A stretch of DNA of 64,000 nt from Phascolomyces articulosus (GCA_025677815.1 JAIXMP010000009.1:930001-994000); one strand, 5' to 3'. Positions 23,540 through 36,858 are shown, counted from the first letter of the stretch. Translations and numbers: made by a program. The notes: generated by a model not told the origin, from the sequence alone.

Positions 23540-25230
23540 TCCAGGCTCTTGTTGACCGGGTCCCTTTCTCAACATTAGCTATTGGTATAATTGGAAAAGG
23601 TTTAGTCAATGGATGGGCTTCATCAAGGCTGTACTGGATGTGATCCGGACAGAAGGTATAAATTGTACGGTCGCTTTGCTCCCGGCAGACTTTGCAATCT
23701 AAAGTCGACGATGAAGTTTATTTTATAAGCGGATCATTGGTCTTTGGCCTTTGAGCACTGCGAGTATCGTTGGGAATGACACTTGGGATTGCTGGTGATG
23801 ATGATGGTGTAGAGCAAAACTAGTGCCCGATGATGCGTGTTTCTTTTTGTATCGCTTGATACGTTTTTCTATATTTTTTATATATCTTCAGCAACATGAC
23901 AACAACAACGACAATTATATACTCTTTTTATTTTTATTTTTTCTAATGGCTGGCCTTGCACAGTTTTCTACGGGATTATACGCGACAAGACCTCCTCGTG
24001 GTTTTTCCCGGGCAACGAGATGTTCTTTTATCCATATGGTTAAATGGTATCTCGGCAACAGTGTCGCACTTTTGAATACTTTGTGAATCATTTTACTGTT
24101 CAGGGTTATTCCTTTTATCACAACAACAAGAATGCCATACTATCGGATGGTCAATTGGATGCCTTGTTTATTATCTGCTCAATGCTACAAGTGCCGTATC
24201 AACAACTCCATTCTAATATTGGATGAATAGAAACCTTATCTTTTTTTTTAATTTGATGAAGAAATAAAATAAAAAACGATTTGATTTGATTTGATTTGAT
24301 TTATATGGTTGGATAGTAAAACAGTTATATTATATAATTATGACGATGGGTAACTTTATAAAAAGATGGGAGGATTGATCAAGCAGAAATTTACTTGACT
24401 GTCACCACGGTGACAGAGTCAAACCCTGAAATGGATAAACAAGTAGCAATAAGCTGTAAACTGACACTATGCATTAACCATTATCAACATGAGATAATCT
24501 ATCCCTAATTATTATGAAACGGATTGAAATTTATTGCATGATACACACACACACACACATACTAATTACTCCTGATCTCACTCTCTTGGGAAATATTAAA
24601 CAACCAAAATATACACACACTCAGCTCATTACAATAAAAAGAGACTTTTCATCTTTATTCGGTTTTTTTTGGGGGTTGTTTTTATATCCAGAAGTCCCGT
24701 TGCCTTACATAATGATGACATTGTCGAAGATAAAGCTACAGTAGCACCAACCACTATCACCACCACCGCAGCATCCACTCCTCATGAGCCTCCACATGAA
24801 ATAGAAGAATAACCTTAAGCAACGCTTGATCATGAACCTATATTTTTGCCCGTTCTCGAAAATCAGCTGCTTGGATGTGTTCATTGTGTGGATTAAAAGG
24901 ACATCATTAATGTTCCATAGAAGAATGTCAAGAAGTCGATTGGAAAAAAGTCATTATAAAATATGTGAAGCCACTTTGGCAGCTCGTCAACCAAGACATG
25001 CTACTTTCATGTCCAAAAATAATGATAAGAGAGCATTTCGATTGGGTGCTGCCCTTGCTGTCAATTCGCGTCATAATACATTATAATTACCTTATCCATA
25101 AAAAATATGGATAAAAACTCACCATTCTCCTTTTTTTTAATAATTTTACTAGGAATAGAGGGCCATCATGATACGGATATGGGAATGACGAATTTGGGTA
25201 GATCAAGTGATTCATCCAATGAGGCGTAAC
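23540..25230 (+). pseudogene. Decayed coding sequence, several frames
   Basis: Short protein-like stretches occur in shifting frames: ALVDRVPFSTLAIG near 23545; LLVVFPGQRDVLLSIWLNG near 23990; FVNHFTVQGYSFYHNNKNAI and LSDGQLDALFIICSML at about 24080-24190; CEATLAARQPRHATFMSKNN near 24965-25025; and HHDTDMGMTNLGRSSDSSNE near 25165-25225. Stops and frame shifts separate them and no splice model joins them. They may be the remains of one or two genes. I recognise no family. Confidence 0.35.
24399..24416. repeat. Short perfect hairpin (CTGTCACC/GGTGACAG)
   Basis: Two 8-base arms separated by AC form an almost perfect palindrome, with a further GACT/AGTC match outside. It is not followed by a T-run and lies within the decayed region. 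Confidence 0.5.
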
Positions 25231-28070
25231 AGCAACAATTAAATAAAGAACCAGACGATGAAGAAATATTTGTGGTCAAGTTAAAGTTTTTATAATCAAC
25301 AAATTTAGTTTATTATTAAATCTGTGGTTGCATGTATCATTCTCAGTATTTTTTGAGTCAAAGTGGTCTATAGTGGAAGTAATGATTATACTTAGGTAAA
25401 AAGAACGATAACCATGTAAAGAAAGGGCAAGAACAACGACAGCAATGAATATAGGATGAAAAATTGACCAAGATATATATTTATACATAATTAACATAAT
25501 TTTTTATGTGTGAGTACTATTATTTGCCCTACACGTTTTTATGTCAAATTTCCAAATAATGATCATGATACCCTCCAGTGGCGAGAACTAATAGCCGTGA
25601 GAGTGGTGGTGGTGGTGGTGATGGTGGTAGTGGAGGAGGAGGAGGATCAGGCATCACATAAACACTAACAAATCCATTAACTATTTTTACTGGACAAATT
25701 GTTGGCACTGTGGTGATTGTATTTTTATCCCGTAAAAGTTGGATTAAGGTGCAGAAATGGATCATGGTTAAAATTTCACGGCTCTCATCTTTATTAGTAT
25801 TATTGGTACCATTCCCAGTAGTTCTATTGAAGAAAGTCGCCGTGTATTTACCGTTTTTGTGTTTATTTACTGCCAATGTGAGTCTTGCACTTCTTTTGAT
25901 TGCTGGTTTAGATTTCCGTGACACATGTGATATATTTCATAACTTTTCCATCTTTCCTTTCAACTTCAGTTTAGCAATTATTCCACAACCACTAAATAGT
26001 ATCTTCCTGGGATTCCCTATTAGTGATATCATTCTTAATAAATTATAATATGATAAAAAAAATGTAATGATCAGACGAAATTCAGAACTGATAAAAAGAA
26101 TATTTTTTTTTGTGTTCTATTGGATGGAGTATACAGGTATGTTGTTACATACTTATACGCCACAAAAAAAATTAACATGAGTGATTGACATATCAGAATA
26201 GTGTGTAACATGCTGATTTTTTTTGTGGCGTTACATTTTTCGATGGGTGGATAGAAAGCTGTCTTGTTTTACCAAATCTAAATTGCTTGCAATGACATAC
26301 TTTCCCATGCTATAAATTGTTATTAGAATGAACCGGGTCACCACCGCTACTTCTTCCTATTTAGTATTGTTCTAAGGATAGTTTGATGTACATACGTTAT
26401 GTTATGCATATATGTAATACAAATATTTGGTTGTTTTTTAAAGTCGTATATATACCCCATCTATTATACATTTCGGATTTTTTATGTAATTTGGAGATGA
26501 TGATCATTCAATGCATTTATCGTAAAGCAAATAATTCTTTCTGCTTTGGTATTACTATTATGCATAAGAGCAAGAATAATACTTATACATGGCATATTTT
26601 CAATGGTACTCATAAAATATATATTTTTATGTATCTTATATATTATTATGAACACCGTCACCTGTTCTTTTGAAAGCGTAAATGGTAATCTTGGAACATT
26701 TAGAAATAACAAGAATGGATAAAATTCTTTCTGGATGATTAATATAAATATACACACATCAGCTTGTATGGAATAGATTAAAACTTTTTTTTTCTTTAGC
26801 ATACACTATTATAATATATTTCAAAATAGTAACACATTTCTCTTTTTGTTTATAATGTATCATTGGAATGATTGGTACCACACCATTGGTAGTAATATAT
26901 ATATATATATATATATATAATAGGGCGTGTTATCCATAGGATGAAAGGATCGCACGACGCATGGAAACATGAATATTTTTTTATAAATAGAAATAAATGA
27001 ATTTTGTTGCTTATTCCCGGTTTGTAAATAGATGGATTACGCAAAAAAAAAAAAATCTTGCATACGACTTACCCACACATTCCACATCATCCACCATTCC
27101 ATATTCCACATGTTTCATGGAGATAAATATATACATAGATGACTATGTATACTTGTTCGATACTAATAATATTGATCATCATTATTCAAACCATGGATGG
27201 TTCTTTATTAAGTTTCCATTACAACTTTGGAACATTGAATGAGCTGTATATGGTAATGCGAACAATGTAGAACCAATCATGCTATTAACGAAGAACAAGT
27301 CTTATATGTCTATATATTGCTGATGGATATTAATAACAATTATTTAATATACAAGATGCATCGTCTACTAATGGAGGAGAAGGGGGGTGTAAAAATAAAA
27401 GTAGGAGAATAGGAACATGTTTTAAAATATGTATTAGAAGGTTATCTATATAAGAATGTGGCATATTTAAACAATTTATATATATCCATACACAAAAAAC
27501 CACTTGATTGATTGCAGATCATTCATCATACTCTATTTACAAATAATATAGTAAAAAAAAAGTCTGATTCCCTCCATTTGCAGCAGCAATAAGCAGCATT
27601 TGTCATCCGCGCGCCCATCGCCGCCGCCACATGATAAATATTTTTTTTTCTGTGTATTGGATTAGTTGAGTAATATATAAATAAACATAAAAAGTTATTT
27701 TTATTATATATATAGAAGCTTGGTAGCATAAAATAAAAGTGTAATAGAATCCGAGGAAAAGAAGAATACCAAGAAGAGAAAGAGAATTTACATGACAAGT
27801 TATAATAACAAGATGTTATAGTTAAAGGTAGAAAAGGAGAAAACTCATGCAAATAAAAAGACTGTGAAACAAGCCATATATATAAAACACAGCCACAATT
27901 CATAAATCTTGCTATTCCACTAACACATCATTATCATCATTATCTTGTGTAGTTTTGGATCCAATTACTTGGTCAGGGGAGTAGAAATAAGTATATATAA
28001 GGAGGAAATAAAATTACTAGAAATATTGAAATACCCTTTTTTTTTTTTGTCAAGAACTCTATATATCATC
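25231..28070. other. Gene-poor region with low-confidence ORFs
   Basis: A 2.8-kb AT-rich stretch. A minus-strand ORF at 25544-25924 encodes a basic protein with a proline run (PDPPPPPLPPSPPPPPL), which is simply a GGT/GGA repeat read in reverse; a plus-strand frame at 25710-26048 is hydrophobic. Neither has a supportable function. A TA microsatellite lies at about 26897-26920. A small inverted repeat lies at 26156-26231. Confidence 0.4.
26156..26231. repeat. Short inverted repeat with ACGCCACAAAAAAAAT arms
   Basis: The left arm ACGCCACAAAAAAAATTAACATG is mirrored by the right arm CATG...ATTTTTTTTGTGGCGT, about 23 bases each with three mismatches and a loop near 27 bases. TTACAT occurs a few bases left of the left arm and directly right of the right arm, compatible with a tiny MITE and its target duplication. 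Confidence 0.5.
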
Positions 28071-29170
28071 ATGAAGACTCCTATTTTTTCTGCCACTGCC
28101 GCTACTCTTGCCTTCCTTGCTGCAAGTATTGGATCTCAAGTTGTTCAAGCAAAGACCGCCATTGATACTTTTGAATTGGTGTCTTCTGAAGCATATAAAT
28201 GCGCTCATGGTGAACAAGGATATGAAGGGGCTGCCATTGGTTGTTACAGAGTAATAAATTCTTTCGATCTTTAAATAAGTGTCGATATAGAGCATTTGAA
28301 TTAATAATATAATTGTTTATTATGATGATTAGGAAGGTAACTCTTTGTCTGAGTGCCCTACCAATTATTTCCGAGCAAGAAGCGCAGGTTTCAAGGACGT
28401 TGATTTATCTCTGAGACCTTGCGCTCATAGGGGTTGTACCAAGACCCCTCGAGAACAAGTGGATGAATTCACTTCTTTTGCTAACACTAACAAGATGGGG
28501 TACCGTTATTTGTGGCTCTATGTCAGTACTTCTGACAATTGGGGTTCATCACCACCAGAAGGCAATCAAGCTAGTATGTTCTGGTTCATCTACCCACAAT
28601 CCTTTTATGTAATTGGATATAATACATTGAAATGTTAACTACGTATTATTATTTTTTTGTTATTAGCCCTCAATGATTTTAAGGAAGCTTTGGATGCTGC
28701 CTCCAGTACCACTCTTTGGAAATGGGGTATTGCTACTTCCGCTTCTGATTGGAAAACAATTACAGGTCCAAATGATTGGGAACTTGATAATACAGTTCCT
28801 TTATGGTATGAAGTAAGTACATTTCTATAGACTAATTTACCTGGTTGTTCTCAACTTATTTAATGTAATATTGATTTTTTCTTTCCCGCCGTTTCATTTT
28901 TTATAAATAGAACCATGATGGACAACCTAATTTTGATGAGTATACTCCATTTGGTGGTTGGGAAACTCCATTTGCAAAGGTAAGTAATGAGGAGAAGCTC
29001 TTCTTTTTACTATGTATCTGTGTTTTTTTTTCAAGCAGAAAAATATATCTTTACCGATTCCTATGAATATTAATGTATTCTCGTTCTTATTTTTTCGTTT
29101 ATATTAGCAATATGCAAAAGATTCAGATGTGTGTGGTGTTAGGTTTAGTCAAAGCTATTATATTGAATAA
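28071..29170 (+). CDS. Secreted GH25 (lysozyme)-like protein, catalytic pair apparently lost
   Basis: Five exons: 28071-28250, 28333-28573, 28667-28812, 28911-28979 and 29108-29170, 232 aa. The N-terminus is a typical signal peptide (MKTPIFSATAATLAFLAAS, probable cleavage after VQA). The body resembles amoeba/fungal GH25-like lysozymes: AGFKDVDLSLRPC with paired cysteines, GYRYLWLYVSTSDNW near residue 117, GIATSASDWKTITG, PLWYENHDGQPNF, FGGWETPFAKQY and CGVRFSQSYY. In active relatives the LWL strand continues as an Asp-x-Glu pair; here residues 123 and 125 are Tyr and Ser. The protein may bind rather than cleave peptidoglycan or chitin-like polymers. All splice phases agree. The gene stands alone in a gene-poor region. 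Confidence 0.7.
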
Positions 29171-30031
29171 GTAAACATCCAAAAAAGGATGCTTTAATAA
29201 GTGTAAGCAACTAGGAGCATATGTATAATCCATAATAATTTCACGATCATCCTTGACTTTGGGAGTCTTCTAATAATATAAATTATTTTTCCCCTTTCCT
29301 CATTTTTTTTGTCTCAAATATTCTGTGATGTAGTAGTATATAGTTTCATATATAAATAAAAACCCATTCGCACTGTATACTATCATATTTTTGCTTATAA
29401 ATAATAATGGTAATGAATAGAAAAGTATTGATTACATACAATATGTAAATACTATGATATTGGTAAACATTTTGGTAACTACTTGCAAATACATAAATTT
29501 ATACATCAAGAAGATTCTTCATGTCGTGACATATTTCCTAATGTCATCAAGCATAAGTCTATATACAGCACATACTATTTGATACTCACCTTATCCAACA
29601 TTACATACTTTTATACAATATAACATCTCTCAACATACATTGATATATACTAATAAATAGTACATAGTAATAACTGGTTAATTTACGCATTCCAATAACA
29701 CTTTTTTAAACAGGAGAAGAATGATATATAATTTAATCATTGAAACAAGCAAATGCTTTTTTTTTTATTTAATAATGAATAAACACTAAAAATGCTCTTG
29801 AGGATAAAAATACGAAAGGTTGATGGGGGAATATAAACAACACATATAAAGGAAGAAACATGAGAATGGATGCATAATGATGTGATAAAAATAGGAAATG
29901 GAAACGACAAGAGGATGGACGAAGGGAGGGATTGATTGAGAGTAGAAGAAAAATAAAATAAAAAATGGACGCTAATACAAAACTACTACTCCTACAAAAA
30001 CAATCCCTTTTTGTTTTTATAATTTTTCTTC
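29171..30031. other. Intergenic between GH25-like gene and EF3 (convergent)
   Basis: 860 bp of AT-rich sequence between two 3' ends; no gene or RNA pattern seen. Confidence 0.5.
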
Positions 30032-33000
30032 TTACCAATCGTCCTCATCCGAAAATACTTCTTCACCACGCTTACGACGTTCCATACGTTCCTTCTTCTT
30101 CTTACGAAGTTCCTTGGAACTCAATTTTTCCTTCTTCTTGGTTGCCTTGACAGTATTACCCTGAGCATCCACCATATCTTCTTGTTCTTCTTCCTTGACA
30201 GCCGTGGTACCATTACCTGAGACCCAATTATGACCTGAAGCCACCAATTCACCATCATCGACCTTCCAAACTTCATTGCAAAGGGCTTCTGAGAATTGAC
30301 GGTTGTGAGTGACAATGACCACACCACCACCATAAGCCTTGATAGCACTGGCCAAAGCACCAAGGGAATCACGATCCAAATAATTGGTAGGTTCATCCAA
30401 AACCAACATGTGAGGTTTATTCCACATGGCAGCCCCAATGACCAATTTGACTTTTTGACCACCGGACAAGCCACGAATACGCGAGTGAGTAGCAAACTCG
30501 GGTTCCAACCCCACTTCATTCAAATGTTTTTCAATTTCTTTGGATGTCAAGGGACGATTCAAACCCAATTTGGAAGCTTCTTGAGCATCGACTTCGGCAA
30601 TCTTTTTACCAAAGCCCATTTGTTCAAGGCGTTGACGTGAGATAAAGGTGTTTTCAACAGATGATTTGCCTTTCCAGGAAACTTCGTACTCATAGGACTG
30701 TTTGAGCTTGCGACGACCTACAATATCTTCAACAATACGTTTTTCTCCTTCAATCACAAAGACTTGGTTCATTTGTTTTTCTTCTTCTTCAGTGATTACA
30801 CGGTCGACTTTGTCTAATTCTTCACGGTCTTCACCGGTAGCATAACGCCATTGAATGTATTCATTGGGAGTGCTATCCAAGTGTTTTTCAATATGGTGGA
30901 AGGCGTGTTGGGCAACGTAGGCAATACGCAAGTTGGGATGTTTCCAGACTGTACCCACATCCGATTCTAATTCACCCGTCAACAATTTGATCAAAGTGGA
31001 TTTGCCTAACAAACAAAAACAAAAAAAAACACATGTTAAAGATAAAAATAAATATGCATCAAAAAAATTTAATAAATGAATTATATTTTACCTGCACCAT
31101 TAGGGCCAATGACAGCAACACGTGAAGCCAAAGAACATTGCATGGTGATATTCTTAAGTTGTTTCTTTTGAGTACCAGGGTATTGGAAATCGACATTTTT
31201 CATTTTCAAAATAGCCCGTTCCTTAGTCTTGATCCCTTCCAAATAACCGGGTTCAGGGAAACGGAAAGCCAATTCAGAAGCTTCCAAAGAATAATAAGCT
31301 GCGGCACTGGGAACCTTGCGAACAAATTCAGACAAGTTACCCTTGTAACGTTTCAACTTGTAATTCTTTTCATAATGAATAATATCAGAACAGACATGAT
31401 CCAAGAAACCAGAATCGTGAGAGACAATGATGGAAGTAACGGTCTTCAAACCAAGCAAATAGTTTTCTAACCAAGCAACATTGACAACATCCAAATGATT
31501 GGTAGGTTCGTCCAAAAGCAAAATGTCGGCATTCATCAACATGGCACGGGCAAGAGCTAATTTCATCTTCCAACCACCGGAAAGGGCTCCAATGGCCATG
31601 GAGGTGACCATTTCTTCTGTGAATCCATAGTCGCGAAGGATCTTGGCAACTTGATCACGATCGGTGGTTTCAACACCTTCAGATGCAATAATGAAATCGA
31701 CTAATGGAGTATCGGCTTCGGAACCATCAATGTCATGTTCTACATAGACAGTCTTTAATTCGGACTTGGGTGGGAAGCCTTCTACTTGTTCATTGGCAAT
31801 GGCACGCATAAGGGTCGATTTACCTTTATTTTTTATTTGATAAAAATAACGTGATATATATATTAATAATCAAAACATGGGCTTATCATTTATCTCTCTC
31901 TTTGTTGATAATCCACCTCAGCCCATCCCCATATCCCCACCTAAAAACTATATCACAACTCTTAAAAATAACATACCACAACCGTTATGACCACAGAGAC
32001 CATAACGACGACCACGCTTGAGACGAAGACCAGTACGGTTCAAAAGAATCTTGGCACCATAAGCAAGCGAGAATTCACAATTGCAAAGATCTTCTCCTTC
32101 ATCATCATCTTCTTCTGGGTCTTTGGGAGTGACAGCTTCTTCACACTTGTCAAGGGCCTTGTTGACAAGTACTTGAGCATCTTCAGCAGAAAGGAAGGTC
32201 TTGATATAAGGAACAAGGGTAGCAAGCCATTCATTCTTGAAAAACTTTTTAGCGACACAGAAGGACAAGGCAACATCTGAAGCAAACTTTACAGCAGGAT
32301 CAAAGAAACGATCGATATTGGCAGGCAACAATTCTTGGAATGCCTTGTTGACTTTATCGGCCTTGTCAGCCTTGGTAAGGATTTCGACATTGGAAGAACC
32401 GACACGAGCCAAAGTGGCCAATGCCTTTTGAACGACACCACGACATTCAGGATCAGCCACGACATCTTGAATCTTTTCAAGCGCAGGTAGTAACAAAGGC
32501 AAGAAGGGAGCAGCAACTTCTGGATCATCGACCAATTTACACATGTTATCAATGATCAAGGCGGATTTACGCTTGATGGGAGTAGCACGTTCATTCAAAC
32601 CACGGCTCAACAAGGGAACCATGATGGACAAAGTAGCAGCATCAACTTCTTGAACAAAAGTGGTGGCACCCAACAAGTGAATGGTTTCAGGGACATTTTC
32701 AGGTTTATTGATACAAGCAATGACAGCAGGAATGAAACGTTCAATATCCTTATTTTCCACCAATCCACAAATAGTAGCCATGGTGGCTGTGGCGGCTTTC
32801 TTGACATCTGCCTTGGTATCCCACATACAATCCGAAACAACAGGGATCACATCAGGAATAACCCAAACAAAAGGTTCAGGGTTAGCTTTGACAAGAGTAT
32901 CCAAAAGAGACAAGGAAAGCGTCTTGGTTTGCCATTTGCAAGAATTGCCTAATCCTGCCAACACATAAGGAATTAAAAGAGCGGTAGCATTGGGATTGAC

Positions 33001-33459
33001 ATTGAGGACGAGGGTCTTGGCAGCCTCTGCCGCGGCGGTCTTGATAGCGGCTTGTTTTTCAGCTTGAAGATCCAAGAGATTTTTCAAAAAGGGAACAAGG
33101 TAAGGTTCGAGTTGACCTTCCAAACTTTTATTACTGGCAAGGGCCTTGATAGAAGCAATAGCGGCTTGACGAGCATTGGGATTTTTCTTGTTTCCCAAGT
33201 CCTTTGTAATGGCCTCAAGGACATTGAATTGTTTAAGAGATTGGACGCCATGAGAATTAATAAAATCAGCGAGTGCTTCGGCGACAGACTCGCGATCAGC
33301 ATCAGGAGCGGAGGTAAGCTTGGAAAATAAGTCCTTTGCTTTCTTGGTCTCAACCTCGCTAGGAGAACCACTGACAGCAATAGCCGTCAGTTTTTTGGTT
33401 TCCACGACGTCGCTCTTGGGGGTATTATTGGATGATGGTTGAACAGCAGTGGCTGGCAT
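30032..33459 (-). CDS. TEF3: Translation elongation factor 3 (eEF3), ABC-F ATPase
   Basis: Three exons on the minus strand: 33459-31977, 31823-31092 and 31005-30032, 1062 aa; yeast eEF3 is 1044. This fungal factor helps release deacylated tRNA from the ribosomal E site at each elongation cycle. Order seen: HEAT repeats (residues about 30-330), a helical bundle ([20 protein letters not shown]), ABC1 with Walker A GHNGCGKST (about 490) and signature [15 protein letters not shown] plus [14 protein letters not shown]2 with GPNGAGKST (about 734), a chromodomain-like insert ([10 protein letters not shown]), signature [23 protein letters not shown], and a Lys/Arg-rich tail that contacts the ribosome. 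Both introns interrupt Walker A after the first base of the Gly codon preceding Lys. Codon use is strongly biased (GCC, GGT, AAG), fitting high expression. Confidence 0.96.
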
Positions 33460-34514
33460 ATTTTTTTTTTATAATAGAGAAGGTATGCAAAAAAGTTTTT
33501 ACAAGAAAAATGAAATGAAGAGAATGGATGAGCGATGGGGAGACGAGGGAGTCCTCAAAAAAGTAAAAGGGCGAAAATGAGGATTGAAAGATGCAGAAAA
33601 AAAAAGGTAAAGAAAAAAAAAAAAAGAAAATTGTTTTCCGTCCTTTTGGCCTTTTTAAAATTTTTTTCATTCATTTCATTATTCTATTTGTAAATAAAAA
33701 TGGTTTTGGATCATATAAAAAAAAGGAGTCATATGACCCATTAATTGCTATTTGCTTTCTGTTGCTTGCTTGTTGCCTTTGCTACTACATAATAATCATC
33801 ATATTCCAAGCAATGATGATGATACGGAGTTGTAAAAAATAACGATCTAATGCCTGATTTGGATGATTACTTTGCACACCAAAATAAAAAAAGAAAGGGG
33901 TTTTTGGGGGAGAAAGACTATATAAAAGCAAAGGGGACTCTTATTATTATTGTTATGATGATGATGATTATATTTGTTATAAGAAAAAAAAAAGGGAGCT
34001 TTGACCTTTCTTCTTCAACTCATTCATGATGATTCTTCTGAATCTGAAATAAATGAACAAGCTGCATGAAAGTTGGGATTTTCTTTAACCTCTTTTAGAG
34101 TTAGAAAGACCTTATTTTTAAGTGGTCAAGATAAAGATGACTTCTTTTTGTACTACCACTATTCAATCGTTGTCTTTTGAAATATAAAGTAACAAGTAAA
34201 TAACAAGTATATTATTATCTTACATCATAATTAAAACAAGGGGTGTATATATATACATAGAAAGAAGAAGATGATCATTTTCAATATGCATACATGTTTA
34301 TATTTTTTATCAAAAAAAAAAGCACAAACAAGGGCCACCTACATCCATAAAAAAATCCAGGCACTTTTTTTTTTATCGGCGTTCTTCATTATACGTATAA
34401 ATTTATATTTTATTATTATAAAAAAAATAGGGGAAAAAAAAGAGGATATCGATGTTATTATTATTAAAAAAAATAATGACAACAAGAACAATCTTCATGG
34501 ATCATCATCGATCA
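33460..34514. other. EF3 promoter region and 3' flank of the P450 gene
   Basis: About 1 kb. The 200 bp upstream of EF3 contain long A and T tracts typical of highly expressed fungal genes. ORFs here are low complexity (Lys/Phe/Ile-rich) and not supported. Confidence 0.45.
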
Positions 34515-36858
34515 TCATTCCCGTTGCTGAATATATACTTTTAGTCCATATTTCATTGGAAATGTCAAAGAACTCAGGTACGTTATGTCTTGTCCAGGCA
34601 CCAATGAAAATTTATATTTTTGTAACATGGTAGCCATAGCTATAATCGCTTCCAAGATAGCCAAGTTTTGACCCAAACTAATAATCATCATATAATATAA
34701 GTGATCCATCTTTTCATAATAATATAGTGATTATAATAAATTTACCAAACACGAGGCCCCCCACTGAACACAGGCCACCGTCCTTGTGTTTCTCGGCGAA
34801 GTTTGCCACTTTTATCGATCCACCTTTCGGGAGAATAATCTTTTGCGTCGGAGCCCCAGATTTTCTTTGACCGGCCTAGTACATAAGCACTATAAGCAAC
34901 TGTAGTTCCTTCCTTTATAAATGTACCATCTGGTAATATATCATCTTCAATATTATATCGAGTAGCCATCGGTACAGAGGGATAAAGACGAAGTGTTTCA
35001 TAAAGTCTGTTATAGATTATTAGTTTTGTGCTACTCTCGTCTAAATAGTATGAAGCCATAATTCACAGGCGGAAACGAAAAACATACACAGCATGAGAAA
35101 ACACAAGTGATTTCACAATTTCGTACAATTCCGTCGGATCTTGAATCTCTTTTGGCCAATGGGTTTTAATTTCAGCCACTAGTTTTTTCTCAATGCGTGG
35201 ATACAACATAAGGTTATAAAATGTCCATGATAATAATTGGGCTGTGGTGTCTATGATTATTTTCATTATATATAAACAAACATAAATATAAACCCATTTG
35301 AACAACAGCGAAAGGTATTTTCATTACTAACCCATCCATTAAAGACTTTACCTCGACCAGCAATAATAAAATTAAGAATATTATCGCCCAGCTCTTGATC
35401 GTTTAAAGGCTCTCCATTTTGATTTCGTGCAACCATGAACCGATACAATAAATCATTAAACTCTTGACCTTCTGCCACTTTTTTTCGACGTTCCTGAACA
35501 ATCTCATTAGAGAACTCATGAACTACTTTGTAATGATACGCCATTGTTTTTTCAAAAGGTAAATACATGGATTGGATGGCTTCTTTAAGACGTGCGATAG
35601 GTGAATGAAGTCGTTCAAAACAGTTACGTTGACAAATATCAAATGAGGTAATAAATGGCATGTCTTCTTTATTGGTGGATGCTTTTAATTCTACTCCGTA
35701 CCCAAGTCTATTATCCATTCACCATAATTAGACATAAATATATATAAACAGCCACTTTTTTCATTTAACTTTTTCAACTTACAAAGCAAAAGAATCCAAC
35801 GTATATCGATGCATGATATCATGAAAATCAACGGATTCTTGGGTTTTAATTTTGGGATCAAAAATCTCTCTACAAATCACATCCAATTCATTCACAAAAA
35901 CTCTGGCAATTTTTAAAAGTAATATGCCAAGATCCAGTATTAGCAATAGACATATTGATATAAGAACCAATAGTACAATTTTAATGATGAATACGTGTAA
36001 TACGTATATTTCAGTAATAATAGAAGAAATAGATGATATTATATACATACTCTGTAAATCGATTCTGAAAATTACTGACATTAAAGATATGACTTGCCAT
36101 TTTACGTTGATAACGCCAAACTTCTCCATTACTTGTAAAAATCCCATCTCCTAATAAGTCACCGAGCGATTGTCTGCATAAAATTTAAGGAGAAATCCGT
36201 CAGTTCGTTTTTTTAATGTACTATGCTCTCGTCATTAATGAAATAGTGCTGCGAGAATAAATATATACCTGATAATCAGACCCTTTGGATAATTTGCAAA
36301 GTTTGCTAATAAACAAAAAAGTTGACAATAAGTATTCTATTTTATATTAGGTTCTTCTTCTTACATTATATATATTACATCTTAATATGTATTCAATAAT
36401 CTCTGGGTCAATGGTAATCACTCTGGGCGGTCTTCCAAGCATTTGTATGAACCTTTTATACATAACAAAAGAAACAAACAGGTTTATTAAAAACTGAATA
36501 AATACGTGATGATTGGCTTTTTTCTACATGATTAATTATTAATCCACTTTTTTTTTGTTCTTTTTGCAAGAAGTGTACTATACATTGTTAAAGTATCCAT
36601 CTCTTCCATTTGCTGTGCAATAAATTCATACAATTTCTCCTTGTGCCAAAGAACATAGGGTAAAGATCCAATCACTGGGTATCCTTTACAAGTAGGTGCA
36701 GTCGTCTTTTTTTGTGTTTCCAAGACAAGTTGTTCTTTTTGTCGTTGATTATCCTTGTATTTGACTGCTAAAGTGAATGCTGTGGCTACAGAGGCAACGG
36801 CCAATATGGTTGTAGTTTGTTTGGTTGACATGGTATCAGAATGTTTTAATAGAACCAT
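34515..36858 (-). CDS. Cytochrome P450 (CYP52/CYP86-like clan)
   Basis: Nine exons on the minus strand: 36858-36548, 36452-36379, 36305-36269, 36173-36051, 35902-35783, 35707-35352, 35250-35088, 35006-34746 and 34677-34515, 535 aa. N-terminal membrane anchor (TTTILAVASVATAFTLAV). Motifs: RPPRVITIDPE, NFANYPKG, LLGDGIFTSNGEVWRYQRK (helix C), I-helix AGRDTTA near 337, ExxR ETLR near 398, PERW, and haem loop FSGGPRVCLG with Cys near 482 rebuilt across the last intron. The GDGIF and NYPKG segments are typical of fatty-acid or alkane omega-hydroxylase-like P450s; the real substrate is unknown. Exon 1's donor is GTGGAT, weaker than the others, and a second in-frame ATG at 36831 could be the start. 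Confidence 0.88.

Noticed and set aside
25544..25924. Proline-rich protein on the minus strand
   Set aside because: The proline run is a GGT/GGA repeat read in reverse, and the rest shows no motif or splice context.
25710..26048. Hydrophobic plus-strand ORF as a membrane protein
   Set aside because: Hydrophobicity follows from T-rich sequence; there is no family motif and no start context.
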